Source of the DNA: Saccharomycodes ludwigii
Lineage: Eukaryota > Ascomycota > Saccharomycetes > Saccharomycodales > Saccharomycodaceae
Assembly (NCBI RefSeq): GCF_020623625.1
Contig: NC_060200.1
Location: 1,852,501 to 1,916,500 of the forward strand
Length of the DNA: 64,000 bases
Direction of reading: 5' to 3'
In this document: piece by piece, positions 49,374-59,354 of the stretch
How the letters are laid out: each line of letters begins with the position of its first letter
How positions within the stretch are numbered: the stretch's first letter is position 1
Translations under genes and position numbers: made by a program
Notes under the pieces: generated by a model
What the model was told of the DNA's origin: nothing
Databases searched by the model: none
The model's input: only the letters and a program-made list of their open reading frames with translations

Positions 49374-49557
49374 CAATTAATTAATTTTTTTTTTTTTTCT
49401 CTTTTTTTCTGTTTCAACATTTTTCTTCCGTTTGATCAGTTTAAAGCCACACGAATCTTTCCGACTTTATATTTTTGTTGTCTTGATTGTAAAAAGAAAA
49501 AAAAAAAAAAAAAGCTTAAAGAAATTATTAACACCATAATAATAACATCAGGCAAAT
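49092..49557. promoter_or_regulatory. MBF1-RNA1 intergenic, RNA1 promoter
   Basis: A24 just after MBF1 (about 49116-49139), then a T41 run at 49333-49373, the longest homopolymer in the window, followed by further T runs and an A17 tract at 49497-49513. Just before the T41 run are CCGAAAG and ACCGGAATATACGGAT, CG-containing words that could bind zinc-cluster factors. Assignment is not possible. Confidence 0.5.
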
Positions 49558-50790
49558 ATGGCAAGTCTAGATTTTACTCCAGTTCACGAAGATGATGAAG
49601 TTTATTCCATCACAGGTAAAGCTTTGAAGTTAACAACCGCAGAAAATATTAAACCGTATATTGACGACCTATTGAAACTAAAAAAAGTTACAAAGATTGA
49701 TTTCTCAGGTAATACAATTGGTATAGAAGCATCTAAAAGTTTAGCTGATGCAATCTCTCATCACAGCTCAATCTATGAAAATGTTATTGAAGTTAATTTC
49801 GCTGATTTATATACATCAAGATTAGTAGACGAAGTTGTGGAAAGTTTAAAATATTTATTATCAACTTCTGGTGGTCTATTGAAATGTTCTAAGCTAGAAA
49901 TTCTTAACTTGTCAGATAATGCACTTGGTTTAAGAACTATCGATATCTTGGAAAAATTTATTGCCAATGCCATTCAATTAAAACATTTGATTTTAAGTAA
50001 TAACGGGATGGGCCCATTTGCTGGTGAAAGAATTGGGAAAGCCTTGTATACTTTAGCTCAAAACAAAAAGAAACAAAATAAACCAATGTTAGAAACCTTT
50101 ATTTGTGGTAGAAACAGATTGGAAAATGGCTCTGCCGTTTATTTAGCATTAGGTTTGAAAAGCCATGGAGATGGTTTACGTTGCGTTAAATTATATCAAA
50201 ATGGTATTAGACCAAGGGGTATTGCCACCTTATTAAAGTATGGTTTAAAATATAATTCTAAATTAGAAATTTTAGATCTTCAAGACAACACTTTTACCTC
50301 AACTGCATCTTTAATTCTCGCTGAAACTTTACCTGTCTGGAAACATTCTTTAAGGGAATTGAATGTTAATGATTGTTTGTTGAAAACACCCGGGTGTGAT
50401 GCTGTTTTGAAAGTTTTCTCTCAAGTCGAGTTTGTCAATTTGGCCAAATTGAAATTACAGTACAATGAAATGGCCCATGAAACCTTAGTTAATGAGTTGA
50501 TACCTGCATTGAAAAATAAAAAATTACCTAGTTTGAACCTGTTAGAATTAAATGGTAATAGATTATTGGAGGATAGTGATGATTTGGATGAGTTGGCTAA
50601 TGTATTTGGTGGTGAAATAGATGATTTAGATGATTTGGAAGAACTTGATAGTGAAGATGAAGATGAAGAAGATGCAGATGAAGATAATGAGGAAGAATTG
50701 GAAGATATAGACACTAATGAATTAGAAAAGGCATTAGATGAGAACGAGATTAGTAAATTAACTGAAGCATTAGAAGATGTCCATATTTAA
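49558..50790 (+). CDS. RNA1: Rna1, Ran GTPase-activating protein
   Basis: 410 residues (S. cerevisiae Rna1 407). Leucine-rich repeats with the LNLSDNALG/LKHLILSNNGMG/LEILDLQDNTF pattern fill residues about 40-345, and an acidic C-terminal tail (about 355-395, DDLDDLEELDSEDEDEEDADEDNEEEL) closes the protein. RanGAP stimulates GTP hydrolysis by Gsp1 in the cytoplasm, setting the Ran gradient for nuclear transport. GAP residues include the conserved region FCGRNRLENGSA. ATG at 49558 (MASLDFTP). The order TAF9-RNA1 matches YMR235C/YMR236W, with MBF1 interposed as expected of a merged ancestral order. Confidence 0.97.
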   Translation: MASLDFTPVHEDDEVYSITGKALKLTTAENIKPYIDDLLKLKKVTKIDFSGNTIGIEASKSLADAISHHSSIYENVIEVNFADLYTSRLVDEVVESLKYLLSTSGGLLKCSKLEILNLSDNALGLRTIDILEKFIANAIQLKHLILSNNGMGPFAGERIGKALYTLAQNKKKQNKPMLETFICGRNRLENGSAVYLALGLKSHGDGLRCVKLYQNGIRPRGIATLLKYGLKYNSKLEILDLQDNTFTSTASLILAETLPVWKHSLRELNVNDCLLKTPGCDAVLKVFSQVEFVNLAKLKLQYNEMAHETLVNELIPALKNKKLPSLNLLELNGNRLLEDSDDLDELANVFGGEIDDLDDLEELDSEDEDEEDADEDNEEELEDIDTNELEKALDENEISKLTEALEDVHI

Positions 50791-51020
50791 TTTATTTATT
50801 TATGTTTTTATTTTTTTTTTTTCATTTTTGTTTTTCCAATATTTCTTTCCTGTTATTACTTATCAATTATATTATATGTACACATTTAATAATAATATAT
50901 ACATAAGTGAAAATTGAACCATTTTTTTGTTTCTTTTTTTCTTTTTTTAAATTTTACTTTTGGTAATATACCCTTTTGCCATATAAACATTATCCAATAT
51001 TTATGCAAATTTAAATTTAA

Positions 51021-51054
<34 letters not shown>

Positions 51055-51104
51055 CATTTACAATGCTACCTTAAATAAATATAGAGATATTAATAAGAGT
51101 TGAA
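50791..51104. other. RNA1-MUM3 convergent spacer
   Basis: AT-rich 3' spacer between convergent genes, with an AAATTT repeat palindrome (51007-51034) followed by an A run (51035-51053). No gene. Confidence 0.45.
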
Positions 51105-52505
51105 TCATTCATTAATTAATTTTATATTGGTTTCAAATATATCTATAAGTTTATCCTTCTCTTTCCATTCGCTTTCTAACCATTTTTCCCATTGTTTTTC
51201 CTTCATTTTTACTAACCTAGTTATATCCTTTTTTTGGATATTCACTCTTACAATAATCGGCATATTTTCTTTCGATTTTGATATCATTTGTAAAAATGAT
51301 GGTGTTATTTGCAGTAATTTGTAATAACTTTGATCCTTTTCCTCATCAATTTTTTTAACTAGAATTGGTTGATAATAAACAATGGTAATATCATACAACC
51401 ATTTAGAAAAGCTTGTTGCTGTTTTATTTAAATTTTTGGATGGAAGAATATCTTTGGTAACAGATGCCTCTTTCAATATTATTTTTTTATCCTTATTACT
51501 TTTTTCAGTTTCTTCTTTTAGTTTGTTATAGTACCTGAATAGTTTTAATATTGCACAAAAATTTTTAAACCTTGGATATAATAAATTATTAAAGTTTTTA
51601 ATATTGCTCTGTGTACATATTTTATTCTGAATTAATTTAACCTCGTTGGTTAAGATATTAACCTCGGGAAATATAACAAAATTGTAACGATGAGTTAGTT
51701 CATTTTTTGTGGATATTGATAAATTATTTTTCATTATTTTTTCACTGATTCTTTTAGGTGTGATTTTACAATTTTCATCACGGGAAATCGTTCTAAATAG
51801 AGTCGATAATTTCGGTATACTGTTGATACTGCTCCAAGAAATAAACTTTGTTTCATCAACCATTCCATTTTTAACTATTTTGGAATAAAAATCAGAAAAA
51901 CACTCCAATTGCTGGTTTTTTTGAACAATATGATTTATAATCAGATAATCAAATATTGACCTATGGTTGCTTATAAAAATGGCATTACCTTCAGTATCAT
52001 AGTCAGTGGTAAATATTTTTTTAGTTATTCCTTTAAACTCCTCTTCTTTTTCACTATGTTTTTTAAAAATTGCAGCTGAATATTCATCACCAGTAATTAC
52101 TATGGAAACATTGGCATTATTAATGGATAATTGCAAAACAATGTTCCAAAAATATTGCTCTAAACAAACCTTTAGCAAATATGCATACGGGATAAAAGTA
52201 GTTTGTATGTAAAAATAAGTTTTATTTAATTGGTTAAAGATAGTTTTTCCAATGATGGGTATTAAATGGATAAGTTCTAAAATGGCAAATATAATTTTGG
52301 AACCCATTTTACCGTTGGTTTTTTTACCAAAATAATATATTAAATCATATATTAGGCAATAAATGTGGTAAAAATATAGGTACAGTATAAGTAAAATGCA
52401 ATAATATATTTTTTGTATAATTTGGACTTTGGTATTTTGATTTAAAAGCTCATCTAGTTGGCCACTTATATGAGTTTCAAAACTGGATAGAATGGATTTA
52501 GTCAT
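51105..52505 (-). CDS. MUM3: Mum3-like acyltransferase-fold protein of sporulation
   Basis: 466 residues (S. cerevisiae Mum3 479). Near the N terminus are hydrophobic segments (IYYCILLILYLYFYHIYCLIYDLIYY and IFAILELIHLIPIIG). A PlsC/LPLAT-type motif I, NHRSIFDYL, has His at about residue 181, and motif III-like VIFPEVNI appears near 285. This predicts a membrane-associated acyltransferase fold. MUM3 of S. cerevisiae is needed for outer spore-wall (dityrosine) formation in meiosis; substrate unknown to me. Sequence is divergent and Lys/Ile/Asn-rich. Synteny (between SDH4/TIM18 and MBF1 in S. cerevisiae) supports orthology. ATG at 52505. Confidence 0.82.
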   Translation of the reverse strand: MTKSILSSFETHISGQLDELLNQNTKVQIIQKIYYCILLILYLYFYHIYCLIYDLIYYFGKKTNGKMGSKIIFAILELIHLIPIIGKTIFNQLNKTYFYIQTTFIPYAYLLKVCLEQYFWNIVLQLSINNANVSIVITGDEYSAAIFKKHSEKEEEFKGITKKIFTTDYDTEGNAIFISNHRSIFDYLIINHIVQKNQQLECFSDFYSKIVKNGMVDETKFISWSSINSIPKLSTLFRTISRDENCKITPKRISEKIMKNNLSISTKNELTHRYNFVIFPEVNILTNEVKLIQNKICTQSNIKNFNNLLYPRFKNFCAILKLFRYYNKLKEETEKSNKDKKIILKEASVTKDILPSKNLNKTATSFSKWLYDITIVYYQPILVKKIDEEKDQSYYKLLQITPSFLQMISKSKENMPIIVRVNIQKKDITRLVKMKEKQWEKWLESEWKEKDKLIDIFETNIKLINE

Positions 52506-53009
52506 TGCTGAGCAGAATTAGGCAATAAGTTAATCTTTATTCGAGTTTTTTTTTTTTTTAATGCAAATATCTGAAAAAGATAACTAATAAAAAAAAAAAA
52601 AAAACTAAAGTTTTTAAAACGTATTTGATATTTTTTTAAATCATATGAAACATTTTAGTTGTAAAATAAAAACAACAATTTTGATATGTAATATTTAATT
52701 CCCATAAATATTTTTCATTTTTGTGTAATGTGTCTCTGTCACCAATTTTAATATTAATTCTTGTAAATTGAGCATCAATAAGTTTTTTTAAATATATCCG
52801 AAGAACAAATCCGTTGTTGTCCGAGATATAGCTTTTTTTTTTTTTTTTTCTTTTTTTTCTTTTTTTTTTTTTTCCGCTTTTTACTTTTTTTCATCTTTCA
52901 AATCAAACTTCATTGCTTATTTCCATAGCTCTTCTAAAATTATATATCACCCAAAAAAATAGAAAATAAATACCAGACATTTAGAAAACTTTAGAAAATA
53001 TAAACAATA
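52506..53009. promoter_or_regulatory. Divergent promoter region MUM3/SDH4
   Basis: Shared control region with T13 and A14 tracts (52547-52560, 52589-52603), T17/T8/T14 runs (52832-52874) and a cluster of three TCCG words between 52796 and 52830 that could be zinc-cluster factor half sites. No established element. Confidence 0.45.
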
Positions 53010-53654
53010 ATGCTTTTATTTAATCCAATACGTAACCAAATACCATTGTATAAAAATCACATTAAGTTATCAGCAAAAAGTTTAATATCTACTACTGCTA
53101 AAACAATGTCTATTATGTATCGCAGACAATTAACCTCTGGTACCTCGTCAAATATATCTTTCAAATCAAGACTATCAAAGATTAAATTAATACCAGATTT
53201 TTCCAAATATAAATTAATTTCACAACCACCAGGTGGGGTTATTGGTGATGTAAATGAAGCCTACAAGCCACCAAAACCAGATTATTTTGAAGGTTCATAT
53301 CATTGGGACTACGAAAGACTAACCGCAATATCACTTTTACCTTTAACCTTATTTCCATTTTATTGTGCATTTTCTAGTACTACTGCTATGTATCCGTTAT
53401 TAGATACCACTCTATCCACATTTCTATTAATTCATGTAAATTTTGGTTTAAAAAGTTGTATTATAGATTACATACCCAAAAGAAAATTTGGAGTTTGGCA
53501 CACGGCTGCAATTAGGCTTTTACAATTGGGAAGTATATTAGCCTTGTATGGTATTTATGATCTAGAGACAAATAACAACGGGATAATTGATTTATTAAGT
53601 CAATTATGGAAAGATCCTGAGACTAATTTATACATTTTTGGAAAATCTCATTAG
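53010..53654 (+). CDS. SDH4: Sdh4/CybS-like membrane anchor of succinate dehydrogenase
   Basis: 214-residue inner-membrane protein. It carries a basic, Ser/Thr-rich mitochondrial presequence (about 1-60), then PPGGVIGDVNEAYKPPKPD and GSYHWDYERL, and three membrane helices (LLPLTLFPFYCAFSS, TLSTFLLIHVNFGLKSCI, AAIRLLQLGSILALYGIYDL). As a CybS subunit it would anchor complex II and bind heme b and ubiquinone. The conserved quinone-site Asp is D153 in IIDYIP. The helix II His equivalent to the bacterial heme ligand is H142. The position matching S. cerevisiae Sdh4 Cys78 (heme ligand) reads Val143. It maps to TIM18 (YOR297C) in S. cerevisiae, a duplication-derived relative; before the duplication one gene is expected to act as SDH4. 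Confidence 0.87.
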   Translation: MLLFNPIRNQIPLYKNHIKLSAKSLISTTAKTMSIMYRRQLTSGTSSNISFKSRLSKIKLIPDFSKYKLISQPPGGVIGDVNEAYKPPKPDYFEGSYHWDYERLTAISLLPLTLFPFYCAFSSTTAMYPLLDTTLSTFLLIHVNFGLKSCIIDYIPKRKFGVWHTAAIRLLQLGSILALYGIYDLETNNNGIIDLLSQLWKDPETNLYIFGKSH

Positions 53655-53765
53655 AAAAAAAAAAGAACTTTTTTTTTTTTTTTTTTTTTAATCCGCATGT
53701 ATACGTATATATGTCTGTGTAAGTATAGTATGTAAGTATTATAAATTTTACATCTGTAGATAAAT

Positions 53766-56700
53766 TTATTTATTTAACAAAGTTTGCAAAAATCGTTTGG
53801 CAGCGATGTTTTTAGAAATTCGTTGCCTTGCATCTAGGTTCTTTTGAACATAACCAAAATCACATTTGGATAATAAAACCCTCAAAACAACATCTGTAGT
53901 TTGCGAAGTAACTTCCAATGTATCCTGTTCTTGTTCCTTTATTTGCTTTTCAATTTCATTCCTTCTTCTTCTCGAAGAGTTCCCTATAATTGTTTTTTTA
54001 CGTGCAACTATTTGGGTCTTTTGCAACTTATTATCACCAGTATTATCTAAGGTATGGCCGTGTGAATGAGACACCACACCAGATAAATGATTCCGTGTCT
54101 CTAAATATTCAATATATTTCGGAATTAATCTATCTATTTCACCATGAAGCTCCTCAATTGATTTGTCATAAAACACTGGAATTAGCATCATATTCCTATA
54201 AAATTGGGTATTTAGATCTTCCATTGGGGGACCTTCGCCTTTGTTATGGAAAAAGTCAATACATAACGTGCGTAGCCATTGAAAAACAACTTCCATTTCA
54301 ATATCTGACAAAGCACGGCCATATCTAGGTACATAGTTTTTAATGCCACCAGAAACAGAGGCCATTGCATTTTCCCAAACACTTTTACTTTTTATACTGT
54401 GGAAATATCCAATACTAGCAGTAGATAACATAGGTACTAATAATTCATCAGCTGTTTTCAAAATAACATTCCATGATCGAATCATTATTTTAAACAATAA
54501 ATCACGAGATAGTTCACTACCTAAAATATTCAAAGTTGAGTTCAAATAATCGAAAAGGGGATTGATGGCATCGTATGTATCATTTAAAGTTGGTTTTACA
54601 ATACCATGGTTCCCGCAAATAGTTTTTAGGGTGTTTCTTGAAATCGAAAATTCAACAAATTTTGTAAATTTGTCAACCATTAATGAGATTGAACGATCGA
54701 TACCTCTGGTTAATGTTCTATACGATCGGCCAAAGCAAAATAAGGCATCTAACTTTTCATTTTCCAAAGATATTTGTAAATGAATTTTACCTTGAGTGTC
54801 TAAATCTAATGTTATATCTTCGGGGAACCCATCATCAGAAAATCTTTTGGGATCCAATAAGATTGAAGTTTTACCCAGCATGGTATATTTGCTTAATGGG
54901 GATAGTTTTTTATTATGATGATGCCATATATTAACCTGAATCAATCTTGTTTGTTTCCCGGGAACATCCAACTCAAATTCCTCATCCCACACCGGCGTAA
55001 CGGATTTCCGAATAATTTGTGTTCTGGCAAATTCCTTTTGGACTTTTGTATCTAGTAATGTGACAACTGAATTGGATAAGCCATCAGAACTGCAACCTTT
55101 AATGTCAACAGCATCCATAACCCTAATAGTGTAAAGTTGATGTGGGGGTGGAGTGGTCGCATTCGGTTCGACTTTGGCTTGTCTTTCATATTGCACGACA
55201 ACCTGAGAAATTTTTTCCGGATCTAATTTCTCCTCCAAATCATTTAATTTATTGATAAATTCATTCAAGTTATTAAGCAGTACACAGGTCCTTTGTTTAA
55301 ACTCGTACGGCTTCAAGGATTCCTTATCAGCTGCTGCTGCAATTGTATCTGCAGTACTAGTCGCAGTTCCATTATTCCCAGTCAATGCATGTTTCATACT
55401 ACTAAAAATCCAAGCCGAAGAAGCCTTATTTTCCCTGGGTAATGTGTTATCTTCAATCAAATTTTCATCAGCGGGTTCATCAGAAGCTTGTAAATCCTCT
55501 AGTATTAAATTCAATGCATTTTGTGTATAATCACTCACAACAATAGATACGCTTTTCAATAGAAGCGTATATAATTTGTTTATTTGATATTCATTTTCCC
55601 AACCCATCTTATCAAACATCTCAAAAGTTTCATTAATCATTTTGAAAATGTCAACAACCGAAATACTAAATAATTGATCGTCAGTTATCGGTACCCATTT
55701 ATCTTGTTGGATCGAACTTTCTGATACTTGTAATATTTTATCTGCAGCTTCGTCACAAAATGTTGTTAAGTATTTAAAAAATGACCCTTCTAAATTGAAT
55801 GGAAATTCCCGAGCATCCTTGTTAATTTGCAAATACACGCCTCTTAATTCACACAAAACATTATAGGTGGCGATAGAATCTGTAATTGGTATTTTCTTTT
55901 TGGTTGCCTTAAGATTGTTTTCAGCCATTGATAATATGTCTCCTATATCGGATGCAAAAGCTTGTGTTAAAATTTTCCCAGATTCTACAGCCAAGTTAAT
56001 CATATCCAATAACGGCTTGGGATATTTCTTTTGAATAGCCTCTATGTGGGTTAGAATGGTATCAGCAAGCTCCTTGATATGGTAGAATTCTAAAGATGTA
56101 TCCCTGGGTAATTGTTTTATTAAAGAAATATAATACTGCTCAGTTGTTTTATACAGGACCCTTTTCAGTTTCTTATTGACCCATAATGATACTATATCGT
56201 TTTCCTCTAAATATTGATGGAAAAGAGGATCGCTATCCAAATAAACATAATAGATATTCAATACCGGCGAAAATTTTGGTTTTGTATTTGAAAATAATGC
56301 AGTTATTAAATATTTCAATGAAATCATACATTGGTTGAAGTTGTAGTTCAAATTTAACGTCCAAGTTCGAGCATCTAAATCACACCATGTTTCAGTTGTT
56401 AGATCATCATTATCTAACAAAAGTTTATTGTTAATAAATTCAAAAAAAGCTTTAATATAAGGTTGATTGATTTCTTCATCTGTTAAATAAACCATATTAG
56501 TGGCAGTATAAAGAAGTGAAGCTTTAATACTTGGAGTTGTACATCTCCAAATTTTGCAACATTTGTTCAGTAAAAATAGTGCGGTGCTAGATAAAGCGAA
56601 CATACCAGATTGGAAAGCATTCTCCAACTTCATAATTTGGACTAATAATACTAGTAGTAAAGATCTTCCATTTTCTGGTATTAAACGATCCAGGTTAGTG

Positions 56701-57647
56701 TTTGATGGTTTAACATTACCGCGGATCAAGCTGTTAAGTTCATTTAATTCGCGGGTCTTCCAAGCTTGATAGGTTTGACGAGTAGGAAAGGTTCCAGGAT
56801 TTTCTAAAGAAAGTTTATCTTTTAGCAATCTATCTTTGTAATGCATTAACTCTTGTTGGAAAATATTGTTATCTACGTTCTTCATAGTTTTTATTACATC
56901 CTGTTGTAAATTGAGCTCATTTAGGTCGCCAAACAATTGAAGTAAATATTTGCAATGAGTAATTTCGGCAAGTTTAAAAGTAGGTTTTAAAACTGGTGCG
57001 TTCTCATTGCTTTGATTGAAGGAGGTTACTTTTTTGTTTGATTTGGGGTCAAAAGATTCCTTGTATTCATTTAATCTTTGGTTAATCGTATTGGAATAAG
57101 GTAAACGGGTTTCAACAACAAATTTTATCAATAAATCGATGAAAAAAGATAATTGGTAAAATAATTGTTCATGTATATTAGGATTTTGTAATTTATGGAG
57201 CTCGCCATTTGCTGCTTTACTAAAATACATAATTAATTCTTCGAATTTTGTGTTGTTCTTTTTGCCAGGTGTTAAAAAAAAGTCATTATAAAACTTTAAT
57301 AAACTTCTTTTCAATGGTTCGTTTTTTTGCATTTTGATTTTCTGAATTGCTACATCATTCAAATATTTTTTTAATTTAGGCATAATTTTTTTCAAAGCCT
57401 CGAGTTCTTGTTCTGAATTATACATTATAGGCTTCGATTGTATGTTTTCCTTATTATTTTCTATGGAGCCTTCAAATCTAGGTTCGTTTATATATTCTAA
57501 AAGTATAACCTTTAATGTGTATTGGTAACATTCCTTAAGTAATGACTTATCATTTAATATTGATGAAAAGGAGTCATCTAATGAAGGCAAAGTTCCATAA
57601 GAGTTAGCAGTAGAGGCGGTTGAAGATGTTGATACAGCCCTATTCAT
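53766..57647 (-). CDS. YOR296W-like large C2/Munc13-homology protein
   Basis: 1293 residues (S. cerevisiae YOR296W about 1289). It has a C2 domain (residues about 845-970, LYTIRVMDAVDIKGCSSDGLSN through DEEFELDVPG) framed by Munc13-homology-like regions: about 600-760 upstream, and about 1040-1180 downstream (TLNDTYDAINPLFDYLNSTLNILGSELSRDLLFKIMIRSWNV). Such proteins are related to exocytic tethers/primers; the role of the yeast protein is not established. It is mostly alpha-helical with Lys/Asn loops. Ser/Thr-rich N terminus MNRAVSTSSTAST is disordered. Flanked by SDH4 and UAF30, as in S. cerevisiae. ATG at 57647. Confidence 0.88.
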   Translation of the reverse strand: MNRAVSTSSTASTANSYGTLPSLDDSFSSILNDKSLLKECYQYTLKVILLEYINEPRFEGSIENNKENIQSKPIMYNSEQELEALKKIMPKLKKYLNDVAIQKIKMQKNEPLKRSLLKFYNDFFLTPGKKNNTKFEELIMYFSKAANGELHKLQNPNIHEQLFYQLSFFIDLLIKFVVETRLPYSNTINQRLNEYKESFDPKSNKKVTSFNQSNENAPVLKPTFKLAEITHCKYLLQLFGDLNELNLQQDVIKTMKNVDNNIFQQELMHYKDRLLKDKLSLENPGTFPTRQTYQAWKTRELNELNSLIRGNVKPSNTNLDRLIPENGRSLLLVLLVQIMKLENAFQSGMFALSSTALFLLNKCCKIWRCTTPSIKASLLYTATNMVYLTDEEINQPYIKAFFEFINNKLLLDNDDLTTETWCDLDARTWTLNLNYNFNQCMISLKYLITALFSNTKPKFSPVLNIYYVYLDSDPLFHQYLEENDIVSLWVNKKLKRVLYKTTEQYYISLIKQLPRDTSLEFYHIKELADTILTHIEAIQKKYPKPLLDMINLAVESGKILTQAFASDIGDILSMAENNLKATKKKIPITDSIATYNVLCELRGVYLQINKDAREFPFNLEGSFFKYLTTFCDEAADKILQVSESSIQQDKWVPITDDQLFSISVVDIFKMINETFEMFDKMGWENEYQINKLYTLLLKSVSIVVSDYTQNALNLILEDLQASDEPADENLIEDNTLPRENKASSAWIFSSMKHALTGNNGTATSTADTIAAAADKESLKPYEFKQRTCVLLNNLNEFINKLNDLEEKLDPEKISQVVVQYERQAKVEPNATTPPPHQLYTIRVMDAVDIKGCSSDGLSNSVVTLLDTKVQKEFARTQIIRKSVTPVWDEEFELDVPGKQTRLIQVNIWHHHNKKLSPLSKYTMLGKTSILLDPKRFSDDGFPEDITLDLDTQGKIHLQISLENEKLDALFCFGRSYRTLTRGIDRSISLMVDKFTKFVEFSISRNTLKTICGNHGIVKPTLNDTYDAINPLFDYLNSTLNILGSELSRDLLFKIMIRSWNVILKTADELLVPMLSTASIGYFHSIKSKSVWENAMASVSGGIKNYVPRYGRALSDIEMEVVFQWLRTLCIDFFHNKGEGPPMEDLNTQFYRNMMLIPVFYDKSIEELHGEIDRLIPKYIEYLETRNHLSGVVSHSHGHTLDNTGDNKLQKTQIVARKKTIIGNSSRRRRNEIEKQIKEQEQDTLEVTSQTTDVVLRVLLSKCDFGYVQKNLDARQRISKNIAAKRFLQTLLNK

Positions 57648-58035
57648 GACGGAGATTCAAACTTGAAGTTTTATTATTGTAATTAAAAGTTGCAAACAAG
57701 AATAAATATCAAAAAAAAAAAAAAAAAATGGACTTTCTGAATTTTATACTTTTCAATTATATATTAATTTTTTTTTCTTTTTTGTTTGCTTTTTATGCAC
57801 AACCACGAAAGATTCTTCCGCTTTGTAGGAAAAAAAAAAAAAAAAAAAAAAATATATTTATTTACATATTATAAAAGTGATTTTTTGCTATAATGATTAC
57901 AGATAAAGTTAATCTTTCTTTTTTTATTGAAAAATCATAAGAGGATAATCATGCTGAATTACTACATTCATACCATATAAATAGTGGTAATTATAGAGAT
58001 TTCCTGCTCCCTCTTACAGTCCTTCTACCAAATAT
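57648..58035. other. YOR296W-like upstream / UAF30 downstream spacer
   Basis: AT-rich with an A17 tract (57712-57728) in the YOR296W-like leader and A21 (about 57830-57851). A possible C/D snoRNA was looked for around 57890-57960 and not supported. Confidence 0.45.
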
Positions 58036-58884
58036 TTAGTCATTATGAGTATTTTCCACAGGTTTTTGCTCAAGTACATCATCTGGATTGTATAGATGCT
58101 TACTCAGTAATTTGTTCATATCAAACATTGTTACCTTTTTGCCAAAAACGGGTTTCATCAATCCATCACACAAAATTTCTCTTTTATCCTCTGGATTTTG
58201 TAAATTATGTTTTTTAATATAATCCCATATTTTCTTAACTACCTGTGTTCTACTTAATTCAGTTTCACCCAGTATATTCTGAAGTTTGGGGCTTAATAGT
58301 AAATTTTTTGATGCTAATAAGTTATTAGTAGTTCCTCTCTTTTTTTTCCTTTTTTCTTTGATAGATTTTTCTTTGCTTTTAGTAATTTTGCCCTTACCAA
58401 CATTCCTCTTGGATTTCTTATTCTCCTCAATAAATGCTTCTTGTAATTGCTGAGCTATTTTTCTATCATTTTCCTCCAATTCTTGGGCATCCACCTTTTT
58501 AGTGGGAAGTTCCTCTAAACGTTCAAATCTTTGTATGATGAGTTTATTCACTTTTTTCTTTAGCTTTTCTAAATCTACTGCAAACAATTCTTGTAAAGCA
58601 TATCTTATTCTTTTGGGACTTACTTCATCAGGGTTTGAAACAGATAAAATTGCCTAACGTTAAAATAAAATTTATATATATATATACTTGTTTTCTTTCC
58701 TTTAAAAAAAAAAAAAGAAAAAAAATATCATGTGAGTTGCTTGTTAGTAAAAAGTAACAAAATATCAGGAAGAAAGGGTAATTGATGAGTAGTTCAAAAA
58801 AAAAAGGTTAGAAGTTAAAAGTGCTATTAAATGAAAAGAACATACATCTATCATAGGAATATACCTGTCTAGATTTTTTGGCAT
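58036..58884 (-). CDS. UAF30: Uaf30-like upstream activation factor subunit (SWIB domain), intron-containing
   Basis: Two-exon gene encoding 218 residues (S. cerevisiae 228). Exon 1 is 58884-58846 (13 codons, MPKNLDRYIPMID), a 192-bp intron runs 58845-58654, and exon 2 is 58653-58036. The intron starts GTATGT, has a perfect TACTAAC branch site (58749-58743) and ends TTAG. Splicing is in phase and joins PMID to AILSVSNPDEVSPKRIRYALQELFAVD, completing the N-terminal DEK-C-like domain that aligns with MIDILLSDMDLETVTTKKVR of S. cerevisiae Uaf30. The SWIB/MDM2 domain is at about 130-205 (SPKLQNILGETELSRTQVVKKIWDYIKKHNLQN). Role: UAF complex at the rDNA promoter. Without splicing the frame would start at an internal Met (58587). 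Confidence 0.92.
58654..58845 (-). other. Spliceosomal intron in UAF30
   Basis: 192-nt intron: 5' splice site GTATGT (58845-58840), branch site TACTAAC (58749-58743), 3' splice site TTAG ending at 58654. No earlier YAG lies between branch and 3' site. The branch-to-acceptor distance is about 89 nt. Confidence 0.9.
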
Positions 58885-58953
58885 GTTATTTTTGAATGGT
58901 TGGTTTACTTGGATATGGAAATCCTTAATTTATTTGATCTTAAAAAAGTAGAC

Positions 58954-58984
<31 letters not shown>

Positions 58985-58993
58985 CAACATTTG

Positions 58994-59034
<41 letters not shown>

Positions 59035-59354
59035 AATGAAAAAGAAAAAAGAAAGGAAAAAAAAATTAAATTACAAAGTAACCTATATAAAATATATTGT
59101 TAAAAATTCTTATTCTTAATGATTATAAGATCAATGGTTATTAATTTTCAACTCAAAGAATCCTTAACACATTTATTATTATTATTAAAAAGTCGCGGTA
59201 CTGATTGAATCCAATATATATATATTAAAAAGTAAAGTGATATTATGTCGTTCTAACAACAAAAGTAATAAGTATCATCATCAAATAATATACAACAAAA
59301 AAAAAAAAAATACACATATATAAACTATTAATGCTACCAGAAAGCTAAGGTAAA
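58885..59354. other. UAF30 upstream / RRS1 downstream spacer
   Basis: TA repeat (58959-58983), T34 run (58997-59030) and AT-rich DNA. No gene or specific site recognised. Confidence 0.45.

Noticed and set aside
57890-57960. C/D snoRNA between YOR296W-like and UAF30
   Set aside because: The C-box-like word has a mismatch, and no terminal stem or good D box spacing is present.
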